Of a stretch of 64,000 nt of DNA, positions 45,688 to 56,377 are shown piece by piece; position 1 is the first letter of the stretch, and the number at the start of each line of letters is the position of its first letter. This DNA comes from Allochromatium humboldtianum. Its GTDB lineage: Bacteria; Pseudomonadota; Gammaproteobacteria; Chromatiales; Chromatiaceae. The notes under the pieces are model-generated. The model had not been told where the DNA came from, did not search any database, and saw nothing but the letters and a program-made list of their open reading frames with translations. The DNA is taken from contig NZ_JABZEO010000011.1 of the NCBI RefSeq assembly GCF_013385175.1, forward strand, positions 62,001-126,000. Reading direction: 5' to 3'. The translations under genes and the position numbers were made by a program.

Positions 45688-46443
45688 TCAGGATAACGCG
45701 ATCAGTGCGCGAACGATGGACTCGTCGTCGGCGCGCTCGGCGACCCGGATGGTCTGGAAGCCCAGATCACGCGCGGTCTGAGCCGTGCGCTCGGCGATGA
45801 CCACCAGCGGCGTGGCCAGCAGAGGCGCCCGCCCCTCCTGACCCAGTAGTTCGGCCAGATTGAGCAGCACCTCGTCACTGGTCGCCATCACGAAGTCGAC
45901 TTCCTCGCACCAGCGTGCCAGTAGCGGCGCGACATCGACCGAAGGCCGCACGCGCCGGTAGACCTCGGCGAAACGTACCTCGGCCCCGCGCTCGGTCATG
46001 GTCTGGGCGAAGAGCGCCCGCCCACCCTCGCCGCGCACGATCAGTACCCGCCGACCGCGCATGTCGGCCAGTTCCGGCATCTCCAGCAACGCTTCGCTCT
46101 CGTAACGATCGTTCGGCACCAGATCGGGCGCGCGTCCGGCCGCCGTCAGCGCGCGCGCCGTGCCGCGTCCGACCGCCGCCACCCGCTCCACACGCGGCCA
46201 GCCAGCATCGGCGACCAGCGCCAGCGCCTGTTCGACCGCGTTGGGACTGACGAAATACATCAGATCCCAGGACTCGCCCAAAAGCGCGGTCGCCTCAGGA
46301 TCGTGGGTCGGCTCGATGGCGATGGTCGGAAAGCGGATGGCACGCCCGCCCGCCGACTCGATCAGGCGGCACAGCAGCTCGGCCTGACCGGCGGGACGGG
46401 TCACCAGCACGCCGCGACCGGCGAGATCGGCAGGCGTGCTCAT
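45688..46443 (-). CDS. hemD: uroporphyrinogen-III synthase
   Basis: A 251-aa HemD, which cyclises hydroxymethylbilane with inversion of ring D. The family is poorly conserved, but GVLVTRPAGQAELLCRLIESAGG at the start, MYFVSPNAVEQAL, AAVGRGTARAL, VLIVRGEGGRALF and FVMATSDEVLLNL match its usual pattern. It starts 3 bp after hemC on the same strand, which settles the assignment. Haem, sirohaem and bacteriochlorophyll all pass through this step. Confidence 0.93.
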   Translation of the reverse strand: MSTPADLAGRGVLVTRPAGQAELLCRLIESAGGRAIRFPTIAIEPTHDPEATALLGESWDLMYFVSPNAVEQALALVADAGWPRVERVAAVGRGTARALTAAGRAPDLVPNDRYESEALLEMPELADMRGRRVLIVRGEGGRALFAQTMTERGAEVRFAEVYRRVRPSVDVAPLLARWCEEVDFVMATSDEVLLNLAELLGQEGRAPLLATPLVVIAERTAQTARDLGFQTIRVAERADDESIVRALIALS

Positions 46444-46446
46444 CGC

Positions 46447-47373
46447 TCAGTGCCCCAGGAGCGCGCTCAGGATGGCATCGGCGCCCTGCCCGAGCAGATC
46501 CTCGGCCACGCGCACGCCGATGGCCTCGGCCTCGGCACGCGGACCGGACGCCTCGGCGCGCAGGATGCGCGTTCCATCAGTGGTTCCCACCAGACCCTTG
46601 AGGATCAACTGATCGCCGTCGAGTACGGCATGACCGCCGATCGGCACCTGACAGCCGCCGTTGAGCCGCGCATTCATCGCACGCTCGGCGAGCACGCGGT
46701 CGGTGGTGTCGCGGTCGGCCAGGGGTGCGATGAGCTGATGCACGCGCGCGTCGTCGACCCGGCACTCGATGCCGATGGCGCCCTGACCGATGGCCGGCAG
46801 CGAGTCGACCGGATCGATGCAGTCACGGATGCGCGACTCGAAGCCGAGCCGGATCAGTCCGGCGGCGGCGAGGATGATGGCGTCGTACTCGCCGGCATCG
46901 AGCTTGGCCAGACGGGTGTTGACGTTGCCGCGCAGCGGCTCGATGCGCAGATCGGGACGGCGGTCGGCGAGCTGGCACTGACGACGCAGACTGGAGGTGC
47001 CGACACAGGCGCCCTCGGGCAACTCGGCGAGATTGGCATAGGTGTTGGAGACGAAGGCGTCATAGGGATTCTCGCGCTCCATGATCACCGCCAGATGCAG
47101 CCCCTCGGGGAACTCGACCGGCACGTCCTTCATCGAGTGCACGGCGATGTCCGCCTCACCGGCCAGCATCCCCTGCTCCAGCTCCTTGACGAACAGACCC
47201 TTGCCGCCGACCTTCGACAGGGGCGAGTCGAGCAACTGGTCGCCCTTGGTGGTCATGCCGATGATCTCGACGGTGAGACCGGGATGGAGCGCCTTGAGAC
47301 GGGCGGTGACGTGCTCGGCCTGCCACATGGCCAGGGGGGACTTGCGGGTGGCGATACGAATGCTGTTGGACAT
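46447..47373 (-). CDS. hemC: porphobilinogen deaminase (hydroxymethylbilane synthase)
   Basis: A 308-aa Hem[18 protein letters not shown] is the substrate-binding N-terminus, and [23 protein letters not shown] and SSLRRQCQL are further signature segments. Cys241 in NGGCQVPIG carries the dipyrromethane cofactor. The start at 47373 ([11 protein letters not shown]) is favoured by family length. First gene of hemC-hemD. Confidence 0.97.
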   Translation of the reverse strand: MSNSIRIATRKSPLAMWQAEHVTARLKALHPGLTVEIIGMTTKGDQLLDSPLSKVGGKGLFVKELEQGMLAGEADIAVHSMKDVPVEFPEGLHLAVIMERENPYDAFVSNTYANLAELPEGACVGTSSLRRQCQLADRRPDLRIEPLRGNVNTRLAKLDAGEYDAIILAAAGLIRLGFESRIRDCIDPVDSLPAIGQGAIGIECRVDDARVHQLIAPLADRDTTDRVLAERAMNARLNGGCQVPIGGHAVLDGDQLILKGLVGTTDGTRILRAEASGPRAEAEAIGVRVAEDLLGQGADAILSALLGH

Positions 47374-47539
47374 GTTGGATCCTGGAGTCAAACCGCGTTC
47401 GACCGAAACGGGCGCAGACGTCGTCGCCGACGCGGTTCAAGATTGAAAACAAGATTGATCGACCGCACGGACGCGGCTCGGGGGGCGATTGTGTCACAGG
47501 ATGGCGCGGCAGGTCTCGGATCGGTGCGCGGAAACGACC

Positions 47540-47830
47540 TCAGCGCAGGTCGGCATGGCGGCGTCGGGTGTCGAGGATCTGATTGGCGATGGCCTTGTGC
47601 AACAGCGTGAACAGCTTGCGTTGCGCGGCACGGTTGCTGCTAATAGGCTCGCCGATCAGTTCGAGACGGGCCTGGAAATAGGCGATGTCGGCCTCGAGCC
47701 TGGCTAGGTGGATGCGTGCCTCGCGGCGCACCTGGGCTTCGCTCTGACGATCCTCCAGGAACTCGGGGATCACGAGACGCTCGGCGGAATCCAGATCGTT
47801 TGGCATGGGTGTCTCGGGTTCATCCGGCAT
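47540..47830 (-). CDS. small conserved-looking protein of unknown function
   Basis: A 96-aa, charged, helical protein without membrane segments. The core is EAQVRREARIHLARLEADIAYFQARLEL, likely coiled-coil, and the C-terminus is NQILDTRRRHADLR. I do not recognise the family. The start at 47830 is tentative; Met codons at 47872 and 47806 are alternatives. It is on the same strand as hemCD but 166 bp upstream, and divergent from sucA. Codon use resembles neighbouring genes, which supports it being real. Confidence 0.55.
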   Translation of the reverse strand: MPDEPETPMPNDLDSAERLVIPEFLEDRQSEAQVRREARIHLARLEADIAYFQARLELIGEPISSNRAAQRKLFTLLHKAIANQILDTRRRHADLR

Positions 47831-47874
47831 CGACCGCCATCGATGTGACTCGATGCACAGGCATGTGCTCAACC

Positions 47875-47906
47875 ATTTAATATCATTATCGTTTCAATTG
47901 CATTTA
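47875..47906. promoter_or_regulatory. AT-rich block in the sucA upstream region
   Basis: A short AT-rich island (TTTAATATCATTATCGTTTC and following) stands in the 220-bp gap between the small minus-strand gene and sucA. On the reverse strand it contains GATAAT-GATATT, resembling two hexamers of a Fur box, but the third is poor. It may simply be the promoter region of the divergent genes. Confidence 0.3.
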
Positions 47907-48053
47907 GAGCAAGCGCGACGCCATGCATGACGACGTGTCGGGCACGGCGTCGGGTATGCTATAAAGCCGGACGCTGGGCTGCGTCCAGTCGCGTCGCGCC
48001 AAGCGATCCAACTAAAAAGAACACAGACCACCAAAGGCAATCGAACACTCCGC

Positions 48054-50927
48054 ATGAGCACACTCTTAGATTTGTTCCGAGGCTCCAGTGCACTCTACGG
48101 CGGCAACGCCGCCTTCATCGAGGATCTCTACGAGCGTTATCTGGTCGATCCGGAGAGCATCGATGTCGCCTGGCGCGCGCGCTTCGACGGCTTGCGCCAG
48201 GAGGCGGCCAACGAGCCGGCCACCGCTGAAACGCCTCATGGCCCGATCCGCGACAACTTCCGGCGTCTCGCCCAGGAGCCGCGCGCACACGCCTCCAGCC
48301 GCACGGCCGACTGTCTGGACCCGGCCGCCGCCGAGAAGCAGGCGGCCGTGCTCAGTCTCATCAACGGCTATCGCTACCGCGGCCATCAGGTCGCCGACAT
48401 CGATCCGATCCGATTGCGTGAGGCGCCGCGCATCGCCGACCTGGACCTGGATTATCACAATCTGGGGCCGGAGGACATGGACCAGGTCTTCAACACCGGC
48501 TCGCTCTATGCCCCGGATCGCCTGCCGCTGCGCGAGATCGTCAGCATGGTCCAGGAGACCTACTGCGGCACGGTCGGTTCGGAGTACATGCACATCACCA
48601 GCACCCAGGAGAAGCGCTGGATCCAGAAGCGTCTGGAAGGCTATCGCGCCAAGCCCGAGCTGGACGCGGCGGGGCGGCGCTGGCTGCTCACACTCCTGAC
48701 CGCCGCCGAGGGCATCGAAAAGTATCTGCATCAGCGCTATGTGGGTCAAAAGCGCTTCTCGCTCGAAGGGGGCGATGCGCTCATCCCGATGCTCGACGAG
48801 CTGATCCAGCGCGCCGGACGCCAGGGGATGCAGGAGATCGTGATCGGCATGGCGCATCGCGGCCGGCTCAACGTGCTCACCAACATTTTCGGCAAGCCGC
48901 CGGCCGACATCTTTGACGAGTTCGAGGGCCGGGTCCAGATGGACTGGCGCCAGATGGTCGGCGACGTCAAGTATCACATGGGCTTTGCCACCGACGTCGA
49001 GACGCCCGGCGGTCTGGTGCATCTGGTGCTCGGTTTCAATCCCTCGCATCTGGAGATCATCAACCCGGTGATCGAAGGCTCGGTGCGCGCGCGCCAGCGC
49101 CGCCGGGGCGATCGGACCGGCGATCAGGTGCTGCCGGTGCTGATCCACGGCGATGCCGCTTTCGCCGGTCAGGGCGTGGTGATGGAGACGCTGCAACTGT
49201 CGCAGACGCGCAGCTATGGCACCGGCGGCACGGTGCACATCGTCATCAACAACCAGATCGGTTTCACCACCAGCCATCCGCTCGACGCGCGCTCCACGCC
49301 TTATTGCACGGATGTCGCCAAGATGGTGCAGGCGCCTGTGTTCCATGTGAACGGCGACGATCCCGAGGCGGTGATCTTCGTCACCCGGCTGGCGCTCGAC
49401 TTCCGCAACCAGTTCCACAAGGACGTCATCGTCGATCTGATCTGCTATCGCCGGCTCGGTCACAACGAGGCCGATGAGCCGGCGGTCACGCAGCCGATGA
49501 TGTATCAGAAGATCCGCCAGCATCCGACGCCGCGCGCGGTCTATGCCGAGCGGCTGATCGCCCAGGGGCTGCTCACGCACGACGAAGAGCAGGCGATGGT
49601 CACGTCCTATCGCGACTCGATCGAACAGGGCGTGCTCATTGCGCGTCCGGTGCTCTGCGGGCTGGACAACATCTCGCGGGTCGACTGGAGCTTCTGTCGC
49701 GGCAAGCACTGGAACCAGGACATCGACACCGGCGTGCCGCTGGAGACGTTGCGCACGCTCAGCGAGGCCATGCTGCGCTTGCCTGAGGGCTTCGAGCTGC
49801 ATCCGCGCGTCGAGAAGCTGTGGGAGGAGCGGCGCAAGATGGCCCTGGGCGATCAGCTGCTCAACTGGGGCTATGCCGAGAATCTGGCCTATGCGTCACT
49901 GCTCGATGCCGGCATCCCGGTGCGACTGTCGGGTCAGGACGTCGGACGCGGCACCTTCGTCCATCGCCATGCCAAAATCCACGATCAGGTGACGGGCGAG
50001 TCCTACACTCCGCTCCAGCATCTGGGGCCGCATCAGGGCGCCTTCATCGCCATCGATTCGATCCTGTCGGAAGAGGCGGTGCTCGGTTACGAATATGGCT
50101 TCGCCACCGCCGAACCGCACGCGCTCACGCTCTGGGAGGCCCAGTTCGGCGACTTCGCCAACGGCGCGCAGGTGGTCATCGACCAGTTCATCAGTTCGGC
50201 CGGCACCAAGTGGGGGCTGTACTGCGGTCTGGTGATGCTGCTGCCGCACGGCATGGAGGGCCAGGGCGCCGAGCACTCGTCGGCGCGTCCCGAGCGCTTC
50301 CTGCAACTCTGTGCCGGGCACAACATCCAGGTCTGCGTGCCGACCACGCCGGCCCAGATGTTCCATCTGCTGCGCCGTCAGATGGTGCGGCCCTATCGCA
50401 CGCCGCTGATCGTGATGACGCCCAAGAGCCTGCTGCGCCATCGGCTCGCCGTCTCCTCGCTCGACGAGCTGACCCACGGCCAGTATCAGGTGCTCATCCC
50501 CGAGACCGATCCCATCGATCCGGCCGAGGTCGAGCGCGTCGTCTTCTGTAGCGGCAAGGTCTATTACGATCTGCTGGAGGCGCGGCGCGCGCGCGGTCAG
50601 ACCAATGTCGCGCTGCTGCGTATCGAGCAGCTCTATCCCTTCCCCAAGGAGGCGTTCGCGAGCGCGCTCGAACCCTATGCGCACGTCGAGGAGATCGTCT
50701 GGTGTCAGGAAGAGCCGCAGAACCAGGGCGCCTGGGACCAGATCAAGCATCGTTTCCACAACCTCATCCAGGAGGGCAAGCGGCCTTATTATGTCGGCCG
50801 CCCCGCTTCCGCCGCTCCGGCCGTCGGTCATCGCGCCGCCCATGTCGAACAGCATGAGCGTCTGATCGACGAGGCCCTGAACGGCCAGTACAACCCGACC
50901 ATGAACAAAAGGATCCCGCCGCAATGA
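48054..50927 (+). CDS. sucA: 2-oxoglutarate dehydrogenase E1 component
   Basis: A 957-aa thiamine-diphosphate-dependent E1 of the oxoglutarate dehydrogenase complex. The N-terminal [21 protein letters not shown] helix that docks E2 is present. [30 protein letters not shown], the [20 protein letters not shown] to NNQIGFTTS region and [11 protein letters not shown] form the TPP site and active centre. The stop overlaps the sucB start (ATGA). The E3 gene is not adjacent. Confidence 0.98.
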   Translation: MSTLLDLFRGSSALYGGNAAFIEDLYERYLVDPESIDVAWRARFDGLRQEAANEPATAETPHGPIRDNFRRLAQEPRAHASSRTADCLDPAAAEKQAAVLSLINGYRYRGHQVADIDPIRLREAPRIADLDLDYHNLGPEDMDQVFNTGSLYAPDRLPLREIVSMVQETYCGTVGSEYMHITSTQEKRWIQKRLEGYRAKPELDAAGRRWLLTLLTAAEGIEKYLHQRYVGQKRFSLEGGDALIPMLDELIQRAGRQGMQEIVIGMAHRGRLNVLTNIFGKPPADIFDEFEGRVQMDWRQMVGDVKYHMGFATDVETPGGLVHLVLGFNPSHLEIINPVIEGSVRARQRRRGDRTGDQVLPVLIHGDAAFAGQGVVMETLQLSQTRSYGTGGTVHIVINNQIGFTTSHPLDARSTPYCTDVAKMVQAPVFHVNGDDPEAVIFVTRLALDFRNQFHKDVIVDLICYRRLGHNEADEPAVTQPMMYQKIRQHPTPRAVYAERLIAQGLLTHDEEQAMVTSYRDSIEQGVLIARPVLCGLDNISRVDWSFCRGKHWNQDIDTGVPLETLRTLSEAMLRLPEGFELHPRVEKLWEERRKMALGDQLLNWGYAENLAYASLLDAGIPVRLSGQDVGRGTFVHRHAKIHDQVTGESYTPLQHLGPHQGAFIAIDSILSEEAVLGYEYGFATAEPHALTLWEAQFGDFANGAQVVIDQFISSAGTKWGLYCGLVMLLPHGMEGQGAEHSSARPERFLQLCAGHNIQVCVPTTPAQMFHLLRRQMVRPYRTPLIVMTPKSLLRHRLAVSSLDELTHGQYQVLIPETDPIDPAEVERVVFCSGKVYYDLLEARRARGQTNVALLRIEQLYPFPKEAFASALEPYAHVEEIVWCQEEPQNQGAWDQIKHRFHNLIQEGKRPYYVGRPASAAPAVGHRAAHVEQHERLIDEALNGQYNPTMNKRIPPQ

Positions 50928-52189
50928 GTCTCGAAGTCCGCGTACCCGCCCTACCCGAATCCGTCGCCGATGCACGGGTGTTGACCTGGAGCAAACGGCC
51001 GGGCGAGGCGGTCAGAGAGGGCGAGAATCTGGTCGAGCTGGAGACCGACAAGGTGGTGCTGGAAGTACCGGCGCCGCGCTCCGGCGTGCTCAGCGAGATC
51101 CTGGCCGCAGAGGGCGCCATGGTCCATACCGATGACGTCCTGGCGCTGATCAGCGAGGGGGCGGTGAGCGTCGCGCCCGCCCCCAAGCCGGCGAGCACGC
51201 CAAGCACCGCTCCGACCGCAACGCCCACGCCGCCCGCCGCAGCGCCCCAGCCGAACGCACCACCCCATGTCACGCCCTCGGCGCGTCAGCTGGTCAAGGA
51301 ACTGCACCTGGAGCCGAGCCAGATCCCCAGCCGCGATGGACGCATCCAGAAGGCCGATGTGCTGGCCTATCTGGATGCGCGCGAAGGTCAGGCGCCGGAG
51401 CGTCATCCCGATCTCGCCGCCGCACCAGCCACCCAGACGCCGGTCGAACCCGCGCTCGCCCCAACGCCGGCACTCAGTGGCGAGGCCGGCCGCCCCGAAC
51501 AGCGCGTGCCCATGACCCGGCTGCGTGCGCGCATCGCCGAGCGTCTGCTCCAGGCGCAACAGAACGCCGCGCTGCTGACCACCTTCAACGAGGTCAATCT
51601 GAGCGCCGTCAACGCCCTGCGTGCGCGCTACAAGGAGACCTTCGAACAGCGGCACGGTGTGCGGCTGGGGCTGATGTCGTTCTTCGTCAAGGCGGCGGTT
51701 GAAGCCCTGCAACGCTTCCCGGTGCTCAACGCCTCGATCGACGGCGAGGACGTCCTCTATCACGGCTATTACGACATCGGCATTGCGGTCAGCTCGCCGC
51801 GCGGTCTGGTGGTGCCGATCCTGCGCAACGCCGATCAGCTCGGCATGGCCGAGGTCGAGCAGGGCATCGCCGACTTCGGTCAGAAGGCCAGGGACGGCAG
51901 TCTCAGCTACGAGGAGCTCACCGGCGGCACCTTCTCCATCACCAATGGCGGGGTGTTCGGCTCGCTGCTGTCGACCCCCATCCTCAATCCGCCGCAGAGC
52001 GCCATCCTGGGTCTGCACAAGATCCAGGAGCGTCCGATCGTCGAGAACGGTCAGATCGTGGTCGCGCCCATGATGTATCTGGCGCTCACCTATGACCACA
52101 GGCTCATCGACGGGCGCGACGCGGTGCAGTTCCTGGTCGCCATCAAGGAGCTGCTGGAAGATCCGGCGCGACTGCTGCTGCGTGTCTGA
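50924..52189 (+). CDS. sucB: dihydrolipoyl succinyltransferase (E2)
   Basis: A 421-aa E2 of the oxoglutarate dehydrogenase complex. One lipoyl domain has Lys43 in ETDKVVLEV, an Ala/Pro-rich linker follows, then the E1/E3-binding domain ([18 protein letters not shown], ~112-150). The catalytic core has [15 protein letters not shown] and [11 protein letters not shown] with active-site His ~392 and Asp ~396. The next gene appears to start inside its last codons, so translation may continue into the protease-like genes. Confidence 0.97.
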   Translation: MSLEVRVPALPESVADARVLTWSKRPGEAVREGENLVELETDKVVLEVPAPRSGVLSEILAAEGAMVHTDDVLALISEGAVSVAPAPKPASTPSTAPTATPTPPAAAPQPNAPPHVTPSARQLVKELHLEPSQIPSRDGRIQKADVLAYLDAREGQAPERHPDLAAAPATQTPVEPALAPTPALSGEAGRPEQRVPMTRLRARIAERLLQAQQNAALLTTFNEVNLSAVNALRARYKETFEQRHGVRLGLMSFFVKAAVEALQRFPVLNASIDGEDVLYHGYYDIGIAVSSPRGLVVPILRNADQLGMAEVEQGIADFGQKARDGSLSYEELTGGTFSITNGGVFGSLLSTPILNPPQSAILGLHKIQERPIVENGQIVVAPMMYLALTYDHRLIDGRDAVQFLVAIKELLEDPARLLLRV

Positions 52190-52721
52190 CGAGGAGCGCG
52201 TCCGCGACGACTGGCCCGCCCGTCTCGGTCGGGCCATGCTGTTCGGGGCCTGGATCTCCGGACTGGCGTTGCTGGCGCTGTTCTTCCATCAATGGCTGGA
52301 ACGGGACAACAATCCCAATCCGAATCCGCTCACGGTCCAGGGGGCCGACGGCGTGGTCGAAGTGGTGCTCCAGCGCAATCGCGCCGGACACTATGTCGCG
52401 AGCGGTAAGATCAACGGCGAGCCGGTGCGCTTTCTGGTCGACACGGGGGCGACCGATGTGGCGCTGTCGCTGGATCTGGCGCGGCGGTTGGATCTGCGGC
52501 TCGGTCCGGAGGGCACCAGCCGCACCGCCAACGGCATCACCCGCATCTGGCCGACGCGGCTGGCGCGGGTCGAACTCGGCGGACTGGTCGCGCATGGCGT
52601 GCGCGCGAGCGTGCTGCCGAACATGCCGGGCGACGAGGTGTTGCTGGGCATGAGTTTCCTCAAGCCGCTCGAACTCATTCAGCGCGGCGATACGCTGACT
52701 CTGCGAGGTCACTTGCCTTGA
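52182..52721 (+). CDS. membrane-anchored retropepsin-like aspartic protease (TIGR02281 type), copy 1
   Basis: A 179-aa protein of the clan AA, TIGR02281-like group. One N-terminal membrane helix (~18-36) is followed by a periplasm-facing protease domain with the single catalytic motif [12 protein letters not shown] (Asp87) and [10 protein letters not shown]...LLGMSFL near the end. The start is inferred as GTG at 52182, inside the sucB 3' end (8-bp overlap); an ATG at 52234 is less likely because it would begin at the helix. It would act as a homodimer. Substrate unknown. A related gene follows directly. Confidence 0.78.
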   Translation: MSDEERVRDDWPARLGRAMLFGAWISGLALLALFFHQWLERDNNPNPNPLTVQGADGVVEVVLQRNRAGHYVASGKINGEPVRFLVDTGATDVALSLDLARRLDLRLGPEGTSRTANGITRIWPTRLARVELGGLVAHGVRASVLPNMPGDEVLLGMSFLKPLELIQRGDTLTLRGHLP

Positions 52722-53230
52722 AGATGACAGGATTACTCCGCTACAACCGTCTCATCCTCATTGCTCTGCTGGGTCTGGCCATCGCGCTCGTGCTGAGCCA
52801 GGTCGGTCGGCGGGGCAATCCCAATCCGCGTCCGGTGGCCTATCTGGGCAGCGATGGGGTGCCCGAGGTGGTGCTCAAGCAGAACCAGCTCGATCAGTAT
52901 GTGGTCACTGGACGCATCAATGGCGAGCGTATCGAGTTTCTGGTCGATACCGGCGCGGCGGATGTCGCCCTGCCCTATGGCGTGGCGCAGCAACTGGGTC
53001 TGCGGCTGCATCCGGGGGCGGTGAGCAAGACCGGCAACGGCAATGTGCGCAGCTGGACGGCCTGGCTCGATAGTGTCGATGTCGGGGGAGTGGTCGCGCA
53101 TCAGGTCAAGGCGACCGTGCTGCCGAACATGGCCGGTGAACAAGCCTTGCTCGGGATGGCATATCTCAAGCATATGGAGGTGTGGCTGGCTGGGGGGCGG
53201 ATGCGGTTGCGGCCGTATGTAACCCCATGA
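52718..53230 (+). CDS. membrane-anchored retropepsin-like aspartic protease (TIGR02281 type), copy 2
   Basis: A 170-aa relative of the preceding protein: membrane helix at ~11-28, spacer GNPNPRPV, then catalytic FLVDTGAADVAL (Asp77) and VKATVLPNM...LLGMAYL. A TTG at 52718 overlaps the previous stop (TTGA) and lies 9 nt after GAGG; an ATG at 52724 is the alternative start. The two copies share the layout NPNP linker, EVVL, V-x-G-x-I-N-G-E and DTGA, so a tandem duplication is clear. It is the last gene of the sucA-sucB-protease unit. Confidence 0.8.
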   Translation: MKMTGLLRYNRLILIALLGLAIALVLSQVGRRGNPNPRPVAYLGSDGVPEVVLKQNQLDQYVVTGRINGERIEFLVDTGAADVALPYGVAQQLGLRLHPGAVSKTGNGNVRSWTAWLDSVDVGGVVAHQVKATVLPNMAGEQALLGMAYLKHMEVWLAGGRMRLRPYVTP

Positions 53231-53266
53231 GTTGACTCGACGTTCCACCCAATCGGATGTGAACCG

Positions 53267-53761
53267 ATGAAAATTTTGTTTTTGCACGGATGGTACTCGA
53301 CCCCAGGCGGCATGAAACCCACGTTTCTACAAAGCCTGGGACATGAGGTGCTCAATCCCGCCCTGGATGACGATGACTTTCAGTTGGCCGTCGACGTCGC
53401 CCAGACCGCTTACGACCGGAACGCGCCCGATGTCATCGTCGGCTCTTCGCGCGGCGGCGCCGTGGCCATGCACCTCCAGTCCCGAGACACGCCCCTGGTG
53501 CTGCTGTGCCCGGCCTGGCGCGCCCACGGCCGGATAGATCGCGTCAAACCCGAGACCTGGATTCTGCACTCAAGGCAAGATGACGTCGTGGCCTATGCCG
53601 ACTCGGAACGGCTGCTGGCACACAGCGGCCTACCCGCCTCGCGGCTGATCACCACGGGTTCCGATCATCGCCTGGTCGACCCGGATTCGCTGGACGCCTT
53701 GCGATCCCTCTGTGCCGCGCTCGAAAACGATCGGATCGAACAGACGCCCTCAGACGCCTGA
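53267..53761 (+). CDS. small alpha/beta hydrolase
   Basis: A 164-aa compact alpha/beta hydrolase of the RBBP9/YdeN-like or esterase-like small type. The nucleophile elbow is GSSRGG with Ser61. Acid candidates are Asp105-Asp106 in HSRQDDVV, and the His is His134 in GSDHRL. MKILFLHGWYSTPGG supplies the oxyanion-hole region. There is no signal peptide. It starts 36 bp after the second protease gene and may belong to the same transcript. The substrate is not evident. Confidence 0.83.
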   Translation: MKILFLHGWYSTPGGMKPTFLQSLGHEVLNPALDDDDFQLAVDVAQTAYDRNAPDVIVGSSRGGAVAMHLQSRDTPLVLLCPAWRAHGRIDRVKPETWILHSRQDDVVAYADSERLLAHSGLPASRLITTGSDHRLVDPDSLDALRSLCAALENDRIEQTPSDA

Positions 53762-53876
53762 TCATTGCTCGGCCGACCAGTCCCAAAGCGGTTGCCCCCA
53801 TTAGGTTGGAATGCGTTCTCGACTCCGGGCTTCCAGGATCCTGTTCACCCCAGTTCAAGGTCGCGCCACACACCGC

Positions 53877-54794
53877 ATGAGCCTCTATCCCAGACTCGAC
53901 GATCTGTTGGAACTGCGCCATCAGGCCCATTCGCTAGGTCTGCCGTCGCATCATCTGGTCAACTCGGCCTTTGCCGGACTCTATGCCTCGGTGTTCCGGG
54001 GTGCCGGAGTCAACTTCGAGGAGGTGCGCGAATACCGCGAGGGCGATGACATCCGCTACATGGACTGGAAGGTGACGGCGCGCACCAACGAACCGCACCT
54101 GAAGATCTTCCGCGAGGAACGCGAGCGCTCGGTGGTGCTCTGCGTCGACAAGGGACCGCACATGAGCTTCGGCACGCGCGGCACCTTCAAGTCGGTGCAG
54201 GCGGCGCGCGCGGCGGCGCTGATCGGCTGGGCGGCGAGCCGGCTCAACGACCGCGTCGGCGGACTGGTGTTCGGCGATCCGCTGGCCGGACTGCAACACT
54301 TCCGCCCCTCGCGCGGACGCCGCGCGCTCTGGCAGGTTTTACGCACCCTGACCGAACCCGGCGCCGAGATGGACCCCTCGATCGACTGTCTGAGCGGCGC
54401 ACTGCGGCGCGCGACCTCGGGTCTGCCGACCGGCTCGCTGGTGTTCGTGATCGCGGATCTCAATCGCGAAGTCGCTGGTCTGGAACAGGTGCTGGGCGAT
54501 CTCTGCCAGCGCAACACCGTGGTCTTGATCCCGGTCGACGATCCGGCCGACTGGGAGATCCCGGCCATGGGCGTGGCCACCTTCGCCGGCACCGACGGCG
54601 AGCTGGTCGAGATCGACACCAACGACCCCGAGGCCGCGCGCGGCTATCGGCGACTGTGGGAGGAACGGCGCGCACGGCTCCAGGCGATGGCGCACCGGCT
54701 GCACATCCTGCTGCTGCCGGTGCGCACCGACGCCGAGATCCATCTGACCCTCATCCACAACCTCGAACAGCGTGCGCGCTCGCGGGCCGTCTGA
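53877..54794 (+). CDS. DUF58 domain protein of a Bat-type cluster
   Basis: A 305-aa DUF58 protein. The signature VREYREGDDIRYMDWKVTART sits at ~48-68 and is followed by a vWA-like fold (VVLCVDKGPHMSF, where the Ser of DxSxS is altered to a Gly-containing form). FVIADLN and PVDDPADWEIP continue the domain. The start at 53877 (MSLYPRLDDL) is the family norm. It ends 1 bp before the DUF4381 gene. These proteins normally cluster with a MoxR ATPase, which is absent just upstream here. Confidence 0.88.
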   Translation: MSLYPRLDDLLELRHQAHSLGLPSHHLVNSAFAGLYASVFRGAGVNFEEVREYREGDDIRYMDWKVTARTNEPHLKIFREERERSVVLCVDKGPHMSFGTRGTFKSVQAARAAALIGWAASRLNDRVGGLVFGDPLAGLQHFRPSRGRRALWQVLRTLTEPGAEMDPSIDCLSGALRRATSGLPTGSLVFVIADLNREVAGLEQVLGDLCQRNTVVLIPVDDPADWEIPAMGVATFAGTDGELVEIDTNDPEAARGYRRLWEERRARLQAMAHRLHILLLPVRTDAEIHLTLIHNLEQRARSRAV

Positions 54795-54795
54795 C

Positions 54796-55344
54796 ATGGA
54801 TACGGATACGCTCTTCACACCCATCGAACCGCCCTTGCAGGCCCTGCGCGACATCCGCGACATCCCGCCGATCCCCTGGTGGCCGCCGGCACCGGGCTGG
54901 TGGCTGCTGGCGCTGGTCTGTGGACTGCTCGGCTATGCGCTCTGGCGCTGGCGTGTCCCGCTCAGTCTGCGTGTGCCCATTCCGGGCGTCACGCTCGGCA
55001 CCTGGCGCTGGGACGCGGCCAGGGCGCTGCGCGATCTGAGCCGACGCGCGCGCACGGGTCAGGACGTCAAGCCCCTGGCCGGCGAGCTGTCGGAGCTGTT
55101 GCGCCGCATCGCCATGGCACGGCTCGGGCGCCCGGCCTGTGCCGGTCTGACCGGGACCGACTGGCTCGACTGGCTGGCGGCGCATGACCCGAACGGCTTT
55201 CCCTGGCACGAGCGCGGCCGGGTGCTGCTGGTGGCGCCCTATGCCCCGCCGGGAGCGGGTACGGCGGATATCCAGACGCTGATCGAGGCCGCCGAGGGCT
55301 GGGTGAGTGCCGGTGATCCCAAGCGAGGTGCGCGCGATGTTTGA
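54796..55344 (+). CDS. DUF4381 domain membrane protein
   Basis: A 182-aa protein with one strong membrane helix (WWLLALVCGLLGYALW, ~35-50). It starts with LRDIRDIPPIPWWPPAPGWW, the DUF4381 signature, and continues with an alpha-helical cytoplasmic part (SELLRRIAMARLGRPACAGLTGTDW). It overlaps the BatA-like gene by 8 bp. Position between DUF58 and two vWA proteins is typical of the aerotolerance (Bat) type operon. Confidence 0.88.
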   Translation: MDTDTLFTPIEPPLQALRDIRDIPPIPWWPPAPGWWLLALVCGLLGYALWRWRVPLSLRVPIPGVTLGTWRWDAARALRDLSRRARTGQDVKPLAGELSELLRRIAMARLGRPACAGLTGTDWLDWLAAHDPNGFPWHERGRVLLVAPYAPPGAGTADIQTLIEAAEGWVSAGDPKRGARDV

Positions 55345-56377
55345 GTTCCACTGGCCCTGGGCCGCGCTGCTGCTGCCGCTCCCCTGGCTCCTGCCCGTTC
55401 TGTGGCCGGATCGGCGCACGCAGGTCGACGAAACGCTGGAAGGCCGGCGCCAGACCCTGCTCCATCCGCGCCTCGACGATCTGCGCACCGCCTTCACCGC
55501 GCGCCGGCCCAGGCTCCAGCTCGCCGGCCGGCTCTATCGGGCGCTGCTCCATCTGCTGTGGATCGCGCTGGTCGTGGCCCTGATGCGCCCGCAATGGCTC
55601 ACGCCCTATACCGAAGTCAGCACGCCGGGCTACGATCTCATGATCGCGGTCGATGCCTCGCACTCGATGGAGGCACTGGATTTCACGGTCGAGGGCCGTC
55701 AGGTCAACCGCATGGCGGTGGTCAAGGGCGTCATGGGACGCTTCATCGACGCGCGTGAGGGCGATCGGGTCGGGTTGGTCCTGTTCGGCAGTCAGGCGTT
55801 CATCCTCTCCCCGCTCACGCTCGACCGCCATGCCGCACGCCAGTTGCTCGACGGCGTGGCGCCGAGCATCGCCGGACCAGCCACGGCGCTCGGCGACGCC
55901 ATCGCGCTCGGCGTGAGCAAGCTGCGCGAGCGTCCCGAAGGCTCGCGGGTGATGATCGTGATCGCCGACGGCGACAACAACGCCGGCAGCTTTGCGCCCA
56001 AGGAGGCGGCGTTGCTGGCGCGCGCGACCGGGACGCGGATCTATGTCATCGGCGTCGGCAGCAAGCAGCCGAGCATCCCGATCCTGGAGGAAGGCAGCGT
56101 GCGCTACCGCGACGACCTGACCATGGACGAAGGCACGCTCCAGGAGATCGCCGACCTGACCGGCGGCGGCTATTTCCGCGCGACCGACACCCGCGCGCTC
56201 GAAGAGATCTCGTCGCGCATCGGCCAGCTCGAAAAGACCGAGGCCGAGGCGCGTACCGCCTTCCTGCCCCGACCGCTCTACCGCTGGCCGTTGGGCGTGG
56301 CGCTCCTGGCCCTGCTCGGGCTGGGGCTGTTCCCCGAGGGTCGCAAACGCTTCGCGCGGAGGCTCGCCAGTGCTTGA
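55337..56377 (+). CDS. BatA-like vWA membrane protein
   Basis: A 346-aa protein with an N-terminal hydrophobic segment (~7-22), another near 67-83, a von Willebrand A domain and a C-terminal helix (~318-335). The MIDAS motif is DASHS (Asp106, Ser108, Ser110), the TALGDAIALGV segment gives the conserved Thr, and VIADGDNNAG the Asp. The metal site looks intact. It is coupled to DUF4381 upstream (8-bp overlap) and BatB downstream (8-bp overlap). Confidence 0.88.
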   Translation: MFEFHWPWAALLLPLPWLLPVLWPDRRTQVDETLEGRRQTLLHPRLDDLRTAFTARRPRLQLAGRLYRALLHLLWIALVVALMRPQWLTPYTEVSTPGYDLMIAVDASHSMEALDFTVEGRQVNRMAVVKGVMGRFIDAREGDRVGLVLFGSQAFILSPLTLDRHAARQLLDGVAPSIAGPATALGDAIALGVSKLRERPEGSRVMIVIADGDNNAGSFAPKEAALLARATGTRIYVIGVGSKQPSIPILEEGSVRYRDDLTMDEGTLQEIADLTGGGYFRATDTRALEEISSRIGQLEKTEAEARTAFLPRPLYRWPLGVALLALLGLGLFPEGRKRFARRLASA

